From assembly GCA_002449765.1 (NCBI GenBank), contig DJXN01000006.1, positions 1 to 64,000 on the forward strand: a DNA stretch of 64,000 bases, written 5' to 3'. The position numbers and the translations under genes were made by a program. Below are positions 33,521-44,200 of this stretch, in pieces (positions within the stretch are counted from its first letter, which is position 1; each line of letters begins with the position of its first letter). Under the pieces are notes generated by a model. The model was not told the DNA's origin. It did no database searches and was given only the letters and a program-made list of their open reading frames with translations. Origin of the DNA: Fibrobacter sp. UBA7003 (GTDB taxonomy: Bacteria > Fibrobacterota > Fibrobacteria > Fibrobacterales > Fibrobacteraceae).

Positions 33521-35242
33521 ATGGAAAACATGGTGATTTCTTACTTGGTGCTGATGTGCGTGGTCTCGTTCCTGAACCTGTTCGCGCTTGTGCTGTTGTA
33601 TCGCAAACAGCTGAATTTCTATTTCGCGTCTATCTTTGTCTCGGTACTTGTTGCGAACATCGGCTACTTGGCTGGGGCCCTTTCCGAGACGAGGGAGACG
33701 GTCATCATCGCGACCAAACTTTGCTACCTGGGGTCCGTTTTCGTGCCGATGTTCGAGTATTTCATTATCCTCCGCATCTGCCGCTTCAGGTTCCCGGACT
33801 GGGGAAAGCTTTTGCTGGGGCTTTGTTCTGTAGCGATACTCGTGCTCGCTTGCACTATCGGATATAGCGATATCTATTACAAAACGGTCACCTACACGCA
33901 CATGTACGGGGTGGGCTATTGCTCTTGCGAATATGGGCCGACGCATATCCTGTGGAACATAGTGCTGGTGTGCTACACGCTTGCTAATATCGTGACCATT
34001 AGCTATGCGGCGCGTACGCGGATCAACGTGAGCTACAAGAACCTGATTGCCATTGCGTGCATGACTCTGATTTCCATTATATCGTTCCTTGTTTCGAGAA
34101 AGGTCGGGAGCGATACGATGGTGGTGCCGACGGTGTTTGTCATTGACGAATTTATTCTCTTTTTCGTGTGCCTGCGCGTAAGGATGAGCGATATTTCGGA
34201 TTCCGTCCTTGAATCGCTCGAGGCGGAGAACCAGAATGCCTATGTGGCGTTTTCGGACAAGGGAATCTACCTCGGGTGTAACGACATCGCCTTCAAGTTT
34301 TTCCCGGAACTTGGTGAATTCCGCGTGGATGAGCCGATGCCCAAAGACCTTGAAATCTCCAAGCATTTTGGCTCGCTGATGGAATCGTTCGTGAGGAAGG
34401 ATTCCCCGAGCGACAGCTACTTCGCGTACGGGAGGCGCAACTATAGGGTGTGCGTGCGCAAGGTCGTCCGCAACAAGATTTCGCATATCGTGCTGTTCCG
34501 CATCGAAGATGAAACCAGGCTGCAGCGCTATATCAAGAAACTCGATACGCACAACACGAAGCTCAAGGACGTCATCAAGGATAACGACCGGCATATCCAC
34601 GCCATCCAGGAGCAGATGATTGTGGGCATGGCGAAGATGGTCGAAAGCCGCGACAGCAATACGGGCGGGCACATCATGCGCTCGAGTGCGGTCGCGGGAA
34701 TCCTTGCCGAAGAACTTCGGAAGGATGATGGCTTTGGACGCACGAAGGAATATTACGATGCGCTGATTGCGGCGGCGCCGATGCACGACCTCGGGAAGAT
34801 TGCGATTGACGACAAGATCCTGCGCAAGCCCGGCAGCTTTACGCCCGAAGAATTCGAGGTGATGAAGACTCATGCCGAGAAGGGGGCCGCCATCGTGGAG
34901 AACCTGCTTTCCGAAATAGAGGAGCCCTTCTTTGTGGAGATTGCGAAGAATATCGCTTGCTTCCACCACGAGCGTTTTGACGGAAGCGGTTACCCGTACG
35001 GGCTCTTTGGCGCGAATATCCCGTTCGAGGCTCGCGTAATGGCGATTGCGGATGTCTACGATGCGTTGGTGAGCAAGCGCTGCTACAAGGAGCAGATGTC
35101 CTTTGAGGATGCCTACAATTTGATTATAGATTCCATGGGGACGCATTTTGACCCGAGGCTCAAGGCAAGTTTTGTCGCATGCCGCGAAAAACTCGAGAAC
35201 TATTACAGGAATAGCCCCGGCTGGGAGTCCAACGAAAAGTAA
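33521..35242 (+). CDS. Membrane HD-GYP domain protein B
   Basis: Paralogue of the preceding gene, 573 residues, same architecture: N-terminal 7TM region, PAS-like segment (NAYVAFSDKGIYLGCNDIAFKFFPELG) and HD-GYP domain with GGHIMRSS, MHDLGKIAID, MKTHAEKG, CFHHERFDGSGYP and VADVYDALV all intact. GGAG nine bases before ATG 33521 is the ribosome site. Co-transcribed with copy A; the two probably sense related signals or form a heterodimer (inference). No GGDEF cyclase is seen in the window. Confidence 0.9.
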   Translation: MENMVISYLVLMCVVSFLNLFALVLLYRKQLNFYFASIFVSVLVANIGYLAGALSETRETVIIATKLCYLGSVFVPMFEYFIILRICRFRFPDWGKLLLGLCSVAILVLACTIGYSDIYYKTVTYTHMYGVGYCSCEYGPTHILWNIVLVCYTLANIVTISYAARTRINVSYKNLIAIACMTLISIISFLVSRKVGSDTMVVPTVFVIDEFILFFVCLRVRMSDISDSVLESLEAENQNAYVAFSDKGIYLGCNDIAFKFFPELGEFRVDEPMPKDLEISKHFGSLMESFVRKDSPSDSYFAYGRRNYRVCVRKVVRNKISHIVLFRIEDETRLQRYIKKLDTHNTKLKDVIKDNDRHIHAIQEQMIVGMAKMVESRDSNTGGHIMRSSAVAGILAEELRKDDGFGRTKEYYDALIAAAPMHDLGKIAIDDKILRKPGSFTPEEFEVMKTHAEKGAAIVENLLSEIEEPFFVEIAKNIACFHHERFDGSGYPYGLFGANIPFEARVMAIADVYDALVSKRCYKEQMSFEDAYNLIIDSMGTHFDPRLKASFVACREKLENYYRNSPGWESNEK

Positions 35243-35283
35243 AAATAGCCTGCTTTGGCTTTTAATTTGCTATCTTTGTACGC

Positions 35284-37023
35284 ATGACAAAGTTTAGCGA
35301 ATTCCCGTATGTTGCCGACCGCTTCAACGCCGTCCGCAGGGAAACTGTACAAGTCCGCGTTGGCGAGGCTTTGATAGGGGGCAACGCCCCCATTTTAGTT
35401 CAGTCCATGACCACCACCAAGCCGAAATACGTCGAGAAGACGGTGGCCGAGACGCTTGCGCTCGCCAAGGTGGGCTGTGGACTGGTTCGCATTACCGCTC
35501 CGACATTTGCAGATGCAGCCGCTCTTGAAGAAGTGATGAAGCAGGTGCGTGCCGCCGGTTGCACGGTGCCGGTTTCCGCCGACATCCACTTCCAGCCGAA
35601 GGCCGCGTTCGAGGCGCTCAAGTGGGTCGAGAAGGTCCGCATCAATCCGGGTAACTTCGTGGATACGGGCATTTTGACGCTCGACCAGCAGACGGACAAG
35701 TCGTTTGACGAGGGCAAGGAAAAGGTTGCCGAGGCTTTCACTCCGTTTGTGCAGGAGGCCAAGCGCTTGGGACGCGCCATCCGCATCGGTGTTAACCACG
35801 GCTCGCTCTCTGCCCGCATGATTTACCGCTACGGCGATACGGTGGAAGGCATGGTGGAAAGCGCCATGGAATACCTGGCCGTGTGCGAAGCCGAGCATTT
35901 TGACCAAGTTGTTTTAAGTTTGAAGAGCAGCAACCCGCGCGTGGCGATTGCCGCCTACCGCATGCTCGCTGCCCGCATCAAGCAGGAAGGCTTCAAGCCG
36001 TACCCGTTCCACGTGGGTGTCACGGAAGCGGGCGCGGGTGCCGACGGACGCTTGAAGTCTGCGGCCGGCATCGGCGCCTTGCTGCTTGACGGTCTCGCCG
36101 ACACCATTCGCGTATCACTCACCGAAGATCCTGTGGCCGAAGTCCCGGTGGCGCAGGAGCTTATCAAGGCCTGCGCTTTGCCTGCTGCGCCGACGGCATA
36201 CAACGTGCCGGTTCTCGAGAAGGACCCGTACCATTACGAGCGCCGCGCGACTTCTGTCGTGAATGTTTCCGGCGTGGAAATTGGTGGCAATAGTCCGGTG
36301 AAGGTCGGCGTGAAGGCCGATGCGATTGCACTTACCGGCGAACGCCGCAACGCGGAATTTGCGCTGCCGAGTTTGGATGCCGCCCCCGTGGTACAGTTCA
36401 AGGACGCGATAGACATCGCGGGGTTCGCCGCGAATCCGGCGAGCGTGCCCGCAGGTTCCGTGTTCTGCTATACCGGCGCCGAGATGGTCGCTGGCGTGCG
36501 CGCCCTTGCTGCCGCATTGGATGCGGCAGGTCGCCAAGACCCGATTTTGCTTTACGCCAAAATTGGTGACTCCGAAAAGGAAACACTCCGCGTGTCCGCC
36601 GATATCGGTAGCTTGGTAACCGACGGTCTTGGCGACGCCGTCGTTATCGACGGCTACAAGGGCGCTAAGGAATGCGTGCTCCTTGCATTCGATATTCTGC
36701 AGGCCGCCTACTGCCGCCGCAGCAAGACGAACTTTATCAGCTGCCCGAGCTGCGGCCGCACCCTCTACGATATTCAGCAGGTCATGGGCAAGATCAAGGC
36801 CCGCTTCGGACACCTCTCCGACATTTCCATCGGCATCATGGGCTGCATCGTGAACGGCCCGGGTGAAATGGCTGACGCCGACTTCGGCTATGTGGGCGGT
36901 GGCCCCGGCCGCATTACGCTGTTCGAAGGCAAGACGGCTGTGAAGAAGAATATCCCCGAAGAGGACGCCATCGAGGAACTCGTGAATTTGATTAAGGAGC
37001 GCGGTCGCTGGCAGGAACCTTAA
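35284..37023 (+). CDS. ispG: 4-hydroxy-3-methylbut-2-enyl-diphosphate synthase, long form
   Basis: Penultimate enzyme of the MEP isoprenoid pathway, 579 residues. The TIM-barrel N-domain has PILVQSMTTTKPKYVEKTV, VPVSADIHFQPKAA and KVRINPGNFVD; the C-terminal reductase domain has the [4Fe-4S] cysteines in SCPSCGRTLYD and MGCIVNGPGEMADADFGYVGG. About 200 residues between them form the extra A* domain found in Chlamydiae, Bacteroidetes and plants, absent from the 370-residue E. coli form. It starts 41 bases after the HD-GYP gene behind a possible promoter (TTGCTATCTTTG). Confidence 0.95.
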   Translation: MTKFSEFPYVADRFNAVRRETVQVRVGEALIGGNAPILVQSMTTTKPKYVEKTVAETLALAKVGCGLVRITAPTFADAAALEEVMKQVRAAGCTVPVSADIHFQPKAAFEALKWVEKVRINPGNFVDTGILTLDQQTDKSFDEGKEKVAEAFTPFVQEAKRLGRAIRIGVNHGSLSARMIYRYGDTVEGMVESAMEYLAVCEAEHFDQVVLSLKSSNPRVAIAAYRMLAARIKQEGFKPYPFHVGVTEAGAGADGRLKSAAGIGALLLDGLADTIRVSLTEDPVAEVPVAQELIKACALPAAPTAYNVPVLEKDPYHYERRATSVVNVSGVEIGGNSPVKVGVKADAIALTGERRNAEFALPSLDAAPVVQFKDAIDIAGFAANPASVPAGSVFCYTGAEMVAGVRALAAALDAAGRQDPILLYAKIGDSEKETLRVSADIGSLVTDGLGDAVVIDGYKGAKECVLLAFDILQAAYCRRSKTNFISCPSCGRTLYDIQQVMGKIKARFGHLSDISIGIMGCIVNGPGEMADADFGYVGGGPGRITLFEGKTAVKKNIPEEDAIEELVNLIKERGRWQEP

Positions 37024-37025
37024 AA

Positions 37026-37049
37026 GATCCTCGCCTTCGCGAGGATGAC
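37026..37049. repeat. GATCCTCGC...GCGAGGATGAC palindrome
   Basis: Perfect stem ATCCTCGC/GCGAGGAT with loop CTTC in the ispG-serA gap; member of the GTCATCC family. It could also act as a weak terminator, though no T-run follows. Confidence 0.65.
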
Positions 37050-37089
37050 ATTGAAGAAAAGATTTTAAACATTAACAAAGGACATAAAA

Positions 37090-38256
37090 ATGGCAACTAT
37101 TAAGACGATGAACAACATTTCCAAGAAAGGCTTGAGCCTGTTTGGCTCGTTCTACCAGGTTTCCGACTCCGTCGAAAATCCGGATGCTATCTTGGTGCGT
37201 TCCGCCCAGGTTGATACCGACAACTTTGACGGCCTGCTGGCTGTCGCCCGCGCCGGCGCTGGCGTGAACAACATCACCATCGACAAGGCTTCTGCAAAGG
37301 GCATCTGCGTGTTCAATACTCCGGGTGCAAACGCCAACGCCGTTGCCGAGCTCGTGATGACCGTGCTCGGCATGGCCGTCCGTAACGTGGACAAGGCCGC
37401 CGCATGGGTCAAGAACCTCGACACCACCGACCCGGACCTCGCGAAGACCGTCGAAAGCGGCAAGAAGAAATTCGCCGGCATGGAACTCGCTGGCAAGACT
37501 CTCGGCGTGATTGGCCTCGGCAAGATCGGCGTGCTCGTCGCCAACTATGCCCGTTGGAAGAACATGCGCGTCATCGCTTACGAACCGTATCCGAACGCCG
37601 CCAACATGCATGAACTCTCCAACAAGGTGGAAATCGCCGACCTCGACACCGTGATTGCGAAGTCTGACTTCCTCACCGTGCACGTCCCGTTCATCAAGGG
37701 CGTGACCGAGAACCTGCTCAACCGCAAGAACCTCGCCGGTTTCAAGGGCAGCTACATCATGAACTTCGCCCGCGGTGGCATCGTGGAAATGGCCCCGGTC
37801 AACGAGATGCTCGCCTCTGGTTCTCTGCAGGGCTACCTCTGCGACTTCCCGGATGCAGACCTCATCAAGAACGACAAGGTGACTTGCTTCCCGCATCTCG
37901 GCGCCTCTACCGAAGAAGCCGAAGAAAACTGCGCCGTCATGGCCGTCGAAGAACTGAAGGACTACATCGAATTCGGTTGCGTCCGCAATTCCGTGAACTT
38001 CCCGGCCCTCGTTGATCACCCGCACGCTGGCGTCAAGAGCCGCGTCGTGGTCATCAACCAGGATGTTCCGAACATGATTTCCGAAATCACGAAGGTGTTC
38101 GGCGCCGAAGGCATCAACATCGCCAGCTTCAGCAACAAGAGCAACGGCAAAATCGGTTACAACCTCGTTGACGTGGAAAGCAAGGTGGACGACTCCATCA
38201 TCGAGAAACTCTCCAAGCTCGACAAGGTCATCAAGGTCCGCGTGATCCACTTCTAA
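37090..38256 (+). CDS. serA: D-3-phosphoglycerate dehydrogenase
   Basis: First enzyme of serine synthesis, oxidising 3-phosphoglycerate with NAD, 388 residues. Substrate-domain motifs: DAILVRSAQVD, VARAGAGVNNI and NTPGANANAVAEL. The Rossmann fingerprint is LGVIGLGKIGVLVANYA; the catalytic Arg/Glu/His set fits MNFARGGIV and CFPHLGASTEEAEEN. A C-terminal ACT domain (VVVINQDVPNMISEITKVF) suggests feedback by serine. Length matches the short serA type with ACT. Ribosome site AAAGGA. serC and serB are not adjacent. Confidence 0.93.
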   Translation: MATIKTMNNISKKGLSLFGSFYQVSDSVENPDAILVRSAQVDTDNFDGLLAVARAGAGVNNITIDKASAKGICVFNTPGANANAVAELVMTVLGMAVRNVDKAAAWVKNLDTTDPDLAKTVESGKKKFAGMELAGKTLGVIGLGKIGVLVANYARWKNMRVIAYEPYPNAANMHELSNKVEIADLDTVIAKSDFLTVHVPFIKGVTENLLNRKNLAGFKGSYIMNFARGGIVEMAPVNEMLASGSLQGYLCDFPDADLIKNDKVTCFPHLGASTEEAEENCAVMAVEELKDYIEFGCVRNSVNFPALVDHPHAGVKSRVVVINQDVPNMISEITKVFGAEGINIASFSNKSNGKIGYNLVDVESKVDDSIIEKLSKLDKVIKVRVIHF

Positions 38257-38278
38257 GATTGCGCCCCGCAAAAAATTT

Positions 38279-38308
38279 AGACCGTAGCATGACGCTTCGG
38301 TCTTTTTT
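38279..38308 (+). terminator. Rho-independent terminator
   Basis: AGACCG-T-AGC / GCT-T-CGGTCT stem with loop ATGAC and a T-run after serA; also lies between two converging genes. Confidence 0.75.
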
Positions 38309-38326
38309 GTTTTTATATGAGTTGCT

Positions 38327-38998
38327 CTATTTCTGCTTGCACATGAGCGCTTCTTTCATGGTGTATTCTTCGTGTTTTTTCTTGTTGCCCTTGCGCTTGT
38401 AGAATTCCACGATGTTGTGAATCACGATGCAGTCGGAAGGGTATAGTTTGTGGGCGCGTTCCAGATAAACTATCGCGCTGTCGCTCTTTTGGAGCATGTG
38501 CACGACGCTCATGGCGTTCAGCGATTCGACGCTGTTGGGGAGGAACTTGAACATCTGGCGCGCGAGCATCTCGTAGCACGGGTCGTTTTCTACTTCGAAG
38601 TGCTTCCTTGCGGCGATGGTGAATTCGCCCTCCAGTAGTTTGTCTGCGTTGTCGATTTTTCGCCCACCTGCGAGTTCGCACTTGTCCTTTTTCGTCTTTA
38701 ACAGGTCGTGGATTTTTTCGAAGTATTTGACTTGCTCCTTGCAGTTTTCCATTTCGCCGTTCAGTTGGACCTGCCCGAGCCAGATGTCGATTCGGTACGG
38801 GAAGCGCTCGAGCGCAGAATCTAGTATTGCCGATGCCTCCTGTAGGCTCCCGAGGGAATAGGCGGAGCGTATGGTGTTGCTCGAGGCGCGGATTTCTTTT
38901 TTGATGACGCTGTTCGCCCTCGTAATCCATTCTTCGGGGGTATCGGCGAAGGTCTGTGCGAAATACACGGCTAATATGGTAAATAAAATCTTCTTCAT
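38327..38998 (-). CDS. Exported TPR-like protein
   Basis: Protein of 223 residues with a signal peptide (MKKILFTILAVYFAQTFA). The mature part is helical with tetratricopeptide-like repeats: ASAILDSALERFPYRIDIWLG and SDSAIVYLERAHKLYPSDCIVIHNIVEFY. It probably mediates protein contacts in the periplasm. No catalytic motif. Converges on serA. Confidence 0.7.
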   Translation of the reverse strand: MKKILFTILAVYFAQTFADTPEEWITRANSVIKKEIRASSNTIRSAYSLGSLQEASAILDSALERFPYRIDIWLGQVQLNGEMENCKEQVKYFEKIHDLLKTKKDKCELAGGRKIDNADKLLEGEFTIAARKHFEVENDPCYEMLARQMFKFLPNSVESLNAMSVVHMLQKSDSAIVYLERAHKLYPSDCIVIHNIVEFYKRKGNKKKHEEYTMKEALMCKQK

Positions 38999-39050
38999 GT
39001 TTTGAATTATAGAATTTTTCTACTTTTCGTTACAAAATAGGATTGTAGGA

Positions 39051-40100
39051 ATGAAGATTCTGGTGACAGGTGCGGCGGGTTTTATCGCCTCGAAGATCAT
39101 GGCGATGCTTTCGGCCCGTGGTGACGAGGTGGTGGGACTCGATAACATCAACGACTATTACGATGTACGCCTCAAGTACGGGCGCCTGTGGGAAAACGGC
39201 TTCCGTTCGGTGAATGGTGGTGTGCTTGCCGAAATCCCCTTCGGGCAAATGCTTGAAAGTTCGACGCTCGCGGGTGCACGCTTCGTGCGCATGGACCTCG
39301 CCGACAAGGAATCTATCGACAAACTTTTTGCGGCCGAGAAGTTCGACAAGGTGGTGAACCTCGCGGCACAGGCCGGCGTGCGCTACTCCATCACGAACCC
39401 GTATGCCTACATGCAGAGCAACATGGTCGGCTTCCTCAACATTCTCGAGGCATGCCGCAACAACCAGGTAAAGCACCTGCTCTATGCTTCTTCCAGTTCT
39501 GTTTATGGCTTGAACGCGAAGGTGCCCTACAGCGAAGAAGACAATGTCGACAGGCCTATTAGTTTGTATGCGGTAAGCAAGAAAAGCAACGAACTGATGG
39601 CGCATTCCTACGCGAAACTTTACGGCATCCCGATGACGGGACTGCGCTACTTTACGGTTTATGGCCCGTGGGGCCGCCCCGATATGAGCCCGATGCTCTT
39701 TGCCCGCGCCATCTCGAAGGGCGAGCCCATCAAGGTCTTCAACAATGGCGACATGATTCGCGACTTCACCTATATCGACGATATCGCGGAAGGCAGCGTT
39801 CATGCGCTCGACCACATGCCTGTCGCTGCGGAATGCGAAAACGGCGTGCCCTACAAGGTGTACAACATCGGCTGCAGCCACCCGGTAAAGCTGATGGACT
39901 TTATCGCCGAAATCGAGAACGCTTACGGTGAGCCCGCGAAGAAGGAATTCTTGCCGATGCAGCCGGGCGACGTTTACCAGACGAACGCCGACACCACGAA
40001 GCTCGAGGCCGAATGCGGATACAAGCCGCACTGGAGCCTGCACGACGGCATCGCTGAGTTCATGAAGTGGTACAAGAGCGACAAGAATCCACTGAGGTAG
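39051..40100 (+). CDS. UDP-glucuronate 4-epimerase-like SDR
   Basis: Extended short-chain dehydrogenase of 349 residues. NAD-binding GAAGFIASKI at residues 7-16 (the usual Gly-Ser is Ala-Ser here). It carries LDNINDYYDVRLK, NLAAQAGVRYS, YASSSSVYG, YAVSKKSNELMAH with the catalytic Tyr/Lys pair, TVYGPWGRPDM and FTYIDDIAEG. The DNINDYYD and PWGRPDM motifs are typical of UDP-glucuronate 4-epimerases that supply UDP-galacturonate. UDP-glucose 4-epimerase is less likely. Single gene ending at a terminator. Confidence 0.9.
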   Translation: MKILVTGAAGFIASKIMAMLSARGDEVVGLDNINDYYDVRLKYGRLWENGFRSVNGGVLAEIPFGQMLESSTLAGARFVRMDLADKESIDKLFAAEKFDKVVNLAAQAGVRYSITNPYAYMQSNMVGFLNILEACRNNQVKHLLYASSSSVYGLNAKVPYSEEDNVDRPISLYAVSKKSNELMAHSYAKLYGIPMTGLRYFTVYGPWGRPDMSPMLFARAISKGEPIKVFNNGDMIRDFTYIDDIAEGSVHALDHMPVAAECENGVPYKVYNIGCSHPVKLMDFIAEIENAYGEPAKKEFLPMQPGDVYQTNADTTKLEAECGYKPHWSLHDGIAEFMKWYKSDKNPLR

Positions 40101-40120
40101 ATACATATTAAAAAACGCCG

Positions 40121-40146
40121 ACGGCTCCCATCCGGGAGCCGTTTTT
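40121..40146. terminator. Rho-independent terminator
   Basis: Perfect stem ACGGCTCCC/GGGAGCCGT with loop ATCC and T-run; A-run on the other side, so it may serve both converging genes. Confidence 0.85.
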
Positions 40147-40170
40147 GTGTAGAAAAGATTGATGGAAAGA

Positions 40171-41085
40171 TTATTTCACGTTTGACAGAATGTCACTTTT
40201 GGAAACATGAAGGAGGCTGACCGCTTCATCGGGAGATAGCTTGCCGGCTTTTATTAAGATTTGGGCGACTTCTTTACGGTCGTCTTCTTTTCCCTGCAAA
40301 TACGAGCCCTGTTTCTCATAAAGCATGTCCGTCATTCCGTCAACCTCGTTCAATAGAGTTTCGTCCGTATACCCTTCTAAAGATACATCTTTTGCGAACT
40401 CTTTGTCAAGGAGGCGCTTCAGCTTTTCTTCGGGGATTTCATTTTCTTCAAGTACATCGCGAAACAAGCGCAGCATTTCGGCCCTGTCGGACGTGTCGCG
40501 CTTTTCGGGCGGGGTGCGATCGTCGATGGCAAAGAACTTCTCGATTTCGACCAGGTAGATGTCCATCTTGTCATAGTAGAGACGATGGTTCCGTACCAGT
40601 TGAGCGTGGTGTAGGTACGTATTCCGTTCTTTCGGAAACTGGTTCTCGGTCAGGATGGAGAGCACGTAGATGTGCGGCAGGTTGTAATCCTGCGACTTCT
40701 TGACCGTGCGCGAGACAACACGGGCGGTATAGTAGAGAAGCCGGTCCACAAAAAGCGTGTTGAAGTTCTGCTGGACCTCAATCAGCACGGGTTCTCCCGC
40801 CTGCGTAGTTCCGTAAATGTCGAAAATTGCAGTCTTGTCGTTCAAAACACCGGGATTTTCGGGTACTCCGAGTGTATAGGATTTTATCGCTTTTTCACCG
40901 GTGAGGCCAAGCATTGCGTTTAGAAACTTCACGGTGCGTTCAGGCTTGGCCTCGTTCGCCAGGAGCATCTTGAAGATGCCGTCGCTAAACGGATAGACGT
41001 TCTTGTATTTCTTGCGGTAGTATGCCAGACGCTCGGGGTGCTCGTGCACGTCCTTTGCCATGGCGATGTATTCAATGCGGTTCAT
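40171..41085 (-). CDS. Rpn-family PD-(D/E)XK nuclease
   Basis: Protein of 304 residues of the Rpn/TIGR01784 family (recombination-promoting nuclease, PD-(D/E)XK transposase-like). The opening FSDGIFKMLLANEAKPERTVKFLNAML is typical, and the catalytic core is visible as AIFDIYGTTQAGEPVLIEVQ (Asp...Glu-x-Gln). A C-terminal half with LKRLLDKEFAKDV and RKEVAQILIKAG is the usual helical tail. Members cut DNA and boost RecA-independent recombination in E. coli; many copies occur per genome. AAGGGAG lies upstream of ATG 41085. Confidence 0.9.
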   Translation of the reverse strand: MNRIEYIAMAKDVHEHPERLAYYRKKYKNVYPFSDGIFKMLLANEAKPERTVKFLNAMLGLTGEKAIKSYTLGVPENPGVLNDKTAIFDIYGTTQAGEPVLIEVQQNFNTLFVDRLLYYTARVVSRTVKKSQDYNLPHIYVLSILTENQFPKERNTYLHHAQLVRNHRLYYDKMDIYLVEIEKFFAIDDRTPPEKRDTSDRAEMLRLFRDVLEENEIPEEKLKRLLDKEFAKDVSLEGYTDETLLNEVDGMTDMLYEKQGSYLQGKEDDRKEVAQILIKAGKLSPDEAVSLLHVSKSDILSNVK

Positions 41086-41278
41086 TTAATCTCCCTTTGG
41101 GTTGGCGATACCCCGGAATTGGGGTGTGCCTACCTATAAAAACGATTGAAACGCGAAAACGTTACCTTTGGGCCGTTTTTTTCGCGGACTTGCGGAAAAG
41201 AGGGGAAAATAGCTCGCCAAAAGAAAAAATGCGTTGGCTATGCGTACGGTTTGTGTAAAAATGTGTTATCTTAAAGGT

Positions 41279-44200
41279 ATGAAGTATTCAACTTTAATAT
41301 TGGCTCTTTTGCTTGTGGTCTCTTCGGCCATGGCTGCAGCGCAGGGAACCTTGGTCGACAAGCGCGATGGGAAAAAGTACAAGACGGTGCAAATTGGCTC
41401 GCAGACCTGGATGGCTGAGAACTTGAATTATAAGACTAAGGAAAGCTATTGCTACGAAGACAAGTCTGCAAACTGCAAAAAAAATGGACGCCTTTATAAA
41501 TGGGATGCAGCACTACAAGCATGCCCTGCTGGCTGGCATTTGCCAAATAAAGAGGAGTTTGAAGCATTGTTTGCTTCAATTGGTGGAGATGCTGCCGGCA
41601 AGGGAATTGCAAAAAAATTGAAGTCAAAAACTGGTTGGTCTGAGGAGAATGGAATCGATGCATTTGGTTTCTCCGTGCGTCCTGTTGGTAGCTGGACTTA
41701 TTCTGGAGATTATTATGGATACATCGGCATGGATGATATCGCGAATTTCTGGAGTTCTTCTGGGGCCCATGTCGGCAATGCGTTCTACATAGATTTTCTT
41801 TGGAATTCAGACGATGTCTACTTGGGAGCAGAATCAGCTGATTTAAGATTGTCTGTCCGCTGCCTCAAGGACGATGAAAAAGAATTCGTTGACAATCGAG
41901 ATGGGAAAAAGTACAAGACCGTTACAATAGGCGATCAGACTTGGATGGCGGAGAACTTGAACTATGAGACGGAGAACAGTTTCTGCTATGAAGAAAAGGC
42001 TGCAAATTGTAAAAAATATGGTCGCCTTTACACATGGGAAACTGCGTTAAATGTATGCCCCGCTGGCTGGCATTTGCCAAGCAAAGAGGAGTTCGAGGTT
42101 CTGATTGCTGCAACTGGCGGGGTAAATGTTGCAGGCAAGGCTCTTAAATCGAAAGGCGGATGGAATGGAAAGATTGGCAATGGTTCTGACGCTTTCGGCT
42201 TCTCTGTGCTCCCAGCCGGCAGCTGGGATTCCAATGGTGGTTTCAACCGCGAAAATTACAACGCAACGTTTTGGTGTTCTACAGAGAATGATAGCAATGG
42301 TGTCTGCTACATGAATTTGAGTGGTAACTTCGACGATGTATTATTAAGTATCGACCCCTTTAAGCACTACAAGGTATCCGTCCGTTGCCTCTTGGACGAT
42401 GACGAATCGGAGGTGCAGCCAGTAAACGCGGCATGGAATGTATACAATGACGAAAAATCCAGTGCTTCCTTGATAGATGAACGTGACGGTAAAACGTATA
42501 GGACGGTTTCCATCGGCAACCAGACGTGGATGGCGGAAAATCTGAACTACGAATCGAAGGACAGCTACTGTCTCGAAAACAAGTCGGCAAATTGTAAAAA
42601 ATACGGTCGCCTTTACGCGTGGAATGCCGCTCAAAAGGCCTGTCCTGTTGGTTGGCATTTGCCGGATAAAGAGGAATTTAAAACTTTGTTCGAGGCTGTT
42701 GGCGGTCAAAGCTCTGCTAGTAAAGCTCTCAAATCGAAAGCTGGCTGGAACGGCAATAGCAATGGTAATGACTCCTTCGGATTCTCGGGATTCCCCACTA
42801 GCTACAGAAGCATCAATGGGGGCTATGGAGCCAAAGGCGAGTTTGCGTACTTCTGGAGTTCTTCAGAGCGTAGCAGAGATCTTGCATACTACATGTACTT
42901 GTATGATTACAACAGTGTGGGTTTGGAGGATGGGCCTAGGGACTATGGGTTCTCAGTCCGTTGTCTCAGGAATGGCGATGAATCAACAAGGTCGGTTGTA
43001 AATGTTACGGCAGGTTCCATGATAGACGAACGCGACGGCAAAACATATAAGACCGTTACCATCGGCGATCGGACCTGGATGGCAGAGAACTTGAATTACA
43101 AGACCAATGATAGCTACTGCTACAAAGACAAGGCTGCAAATTGCTCCAAATATGGTCGCCTTTACGCTTGGGATGCGGCAAGATCGGCCTGTCCTGAAGG
43201 CTGGCATTTGCCGGACAAAGAGGAATTTGAGAGATTGTTTAAGTCCGTTGGTGGCGAAAGCATCGCTGGTAAAAAATTGAAATCAAAGAATGGCTGGAAA
43301 GATGGTGGTAATGGAACGGACTCCTTTGGCTTTTCGGCGCTCGCTTCCGGCTGCAGCTATGGCTACGACAGTAAGGGGTACAACTATGAGGGCATCGGTG
43401 CTGATTTTTGGAGTTCTTCTGAGGCAAATGCTGGATCCGCGTACTATATGGTTTTGGACTATCGCTACCTCAACGCGGGTTTGGAAACCGGTCATACAGC
43501 CTCAGATCGTAGGTTATCTGTGCGTTGTATTCAAGATTATATAGAAGAAGTTATATTATTCGACTCTTCTGAAGGCCCGGTTCTGGCCGCATCAGTGGTT
43601 GTTGATGAAAATAGTTCTGCAGGATCCTTAATTGACAAACGTGACGGGAAAAAGTACAAGACTGTGCAAATCGGCTCGCAGACCTGGATGGCAGAGAACC
43701 TGAATTATAAGACGCAGGATAGTTACTGTTATGATGATAACTCTAGCAACTGTTCCAAGTATGGTCGCCTTTACACATGGAATGCGGCAACTTCGGCCTG
43801 TCCCGAAGGCTGGCACTTGCCGAACAATGCAGAATTTGAAACATTGTTCGAATCTGTTGGTGGAAAACAGGTTGCTGGAGTAAAATTAAAGGCCAAGTCT
43901 GATTGGAATAGCGACGGTAACGGCACGGATGTCTTCGGTTTTTCGGCGATTCCTGCTGGTGTTAGGAGCTACGATGGAAATTACCTCGAAGAGGGCAACT
44001 TCTCGCACTTCTGGAGTTCTACGAAAGCCAGTAGTTACGACGCGTTCTACATATATTTGAACTACGGCATGGACAATGCGAGCCGGTCTTTCAACGATAA
44101 ACTCGTTGGGTTCTCGGTGCGTTGCCTCCAGGACGCTGGCGAATTGGGTGAACCGAATAGTTCTGCTGGAACTTTGGTAGATACGCGCGATGGGAAATCG

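Noticed and set aside
32455..35146. Repeat between the two HD-GYP genes as a mobile element
   Set aside because: The similarity follows protein domains over the whole gene length and is explained by old gene duplication.
40171..41085. Insertion sequence transposase
   Set aside because: Rpn proteins carry a transposase-like nuclease fold, but no terminal inverted repeats or target duplication flank this gene.
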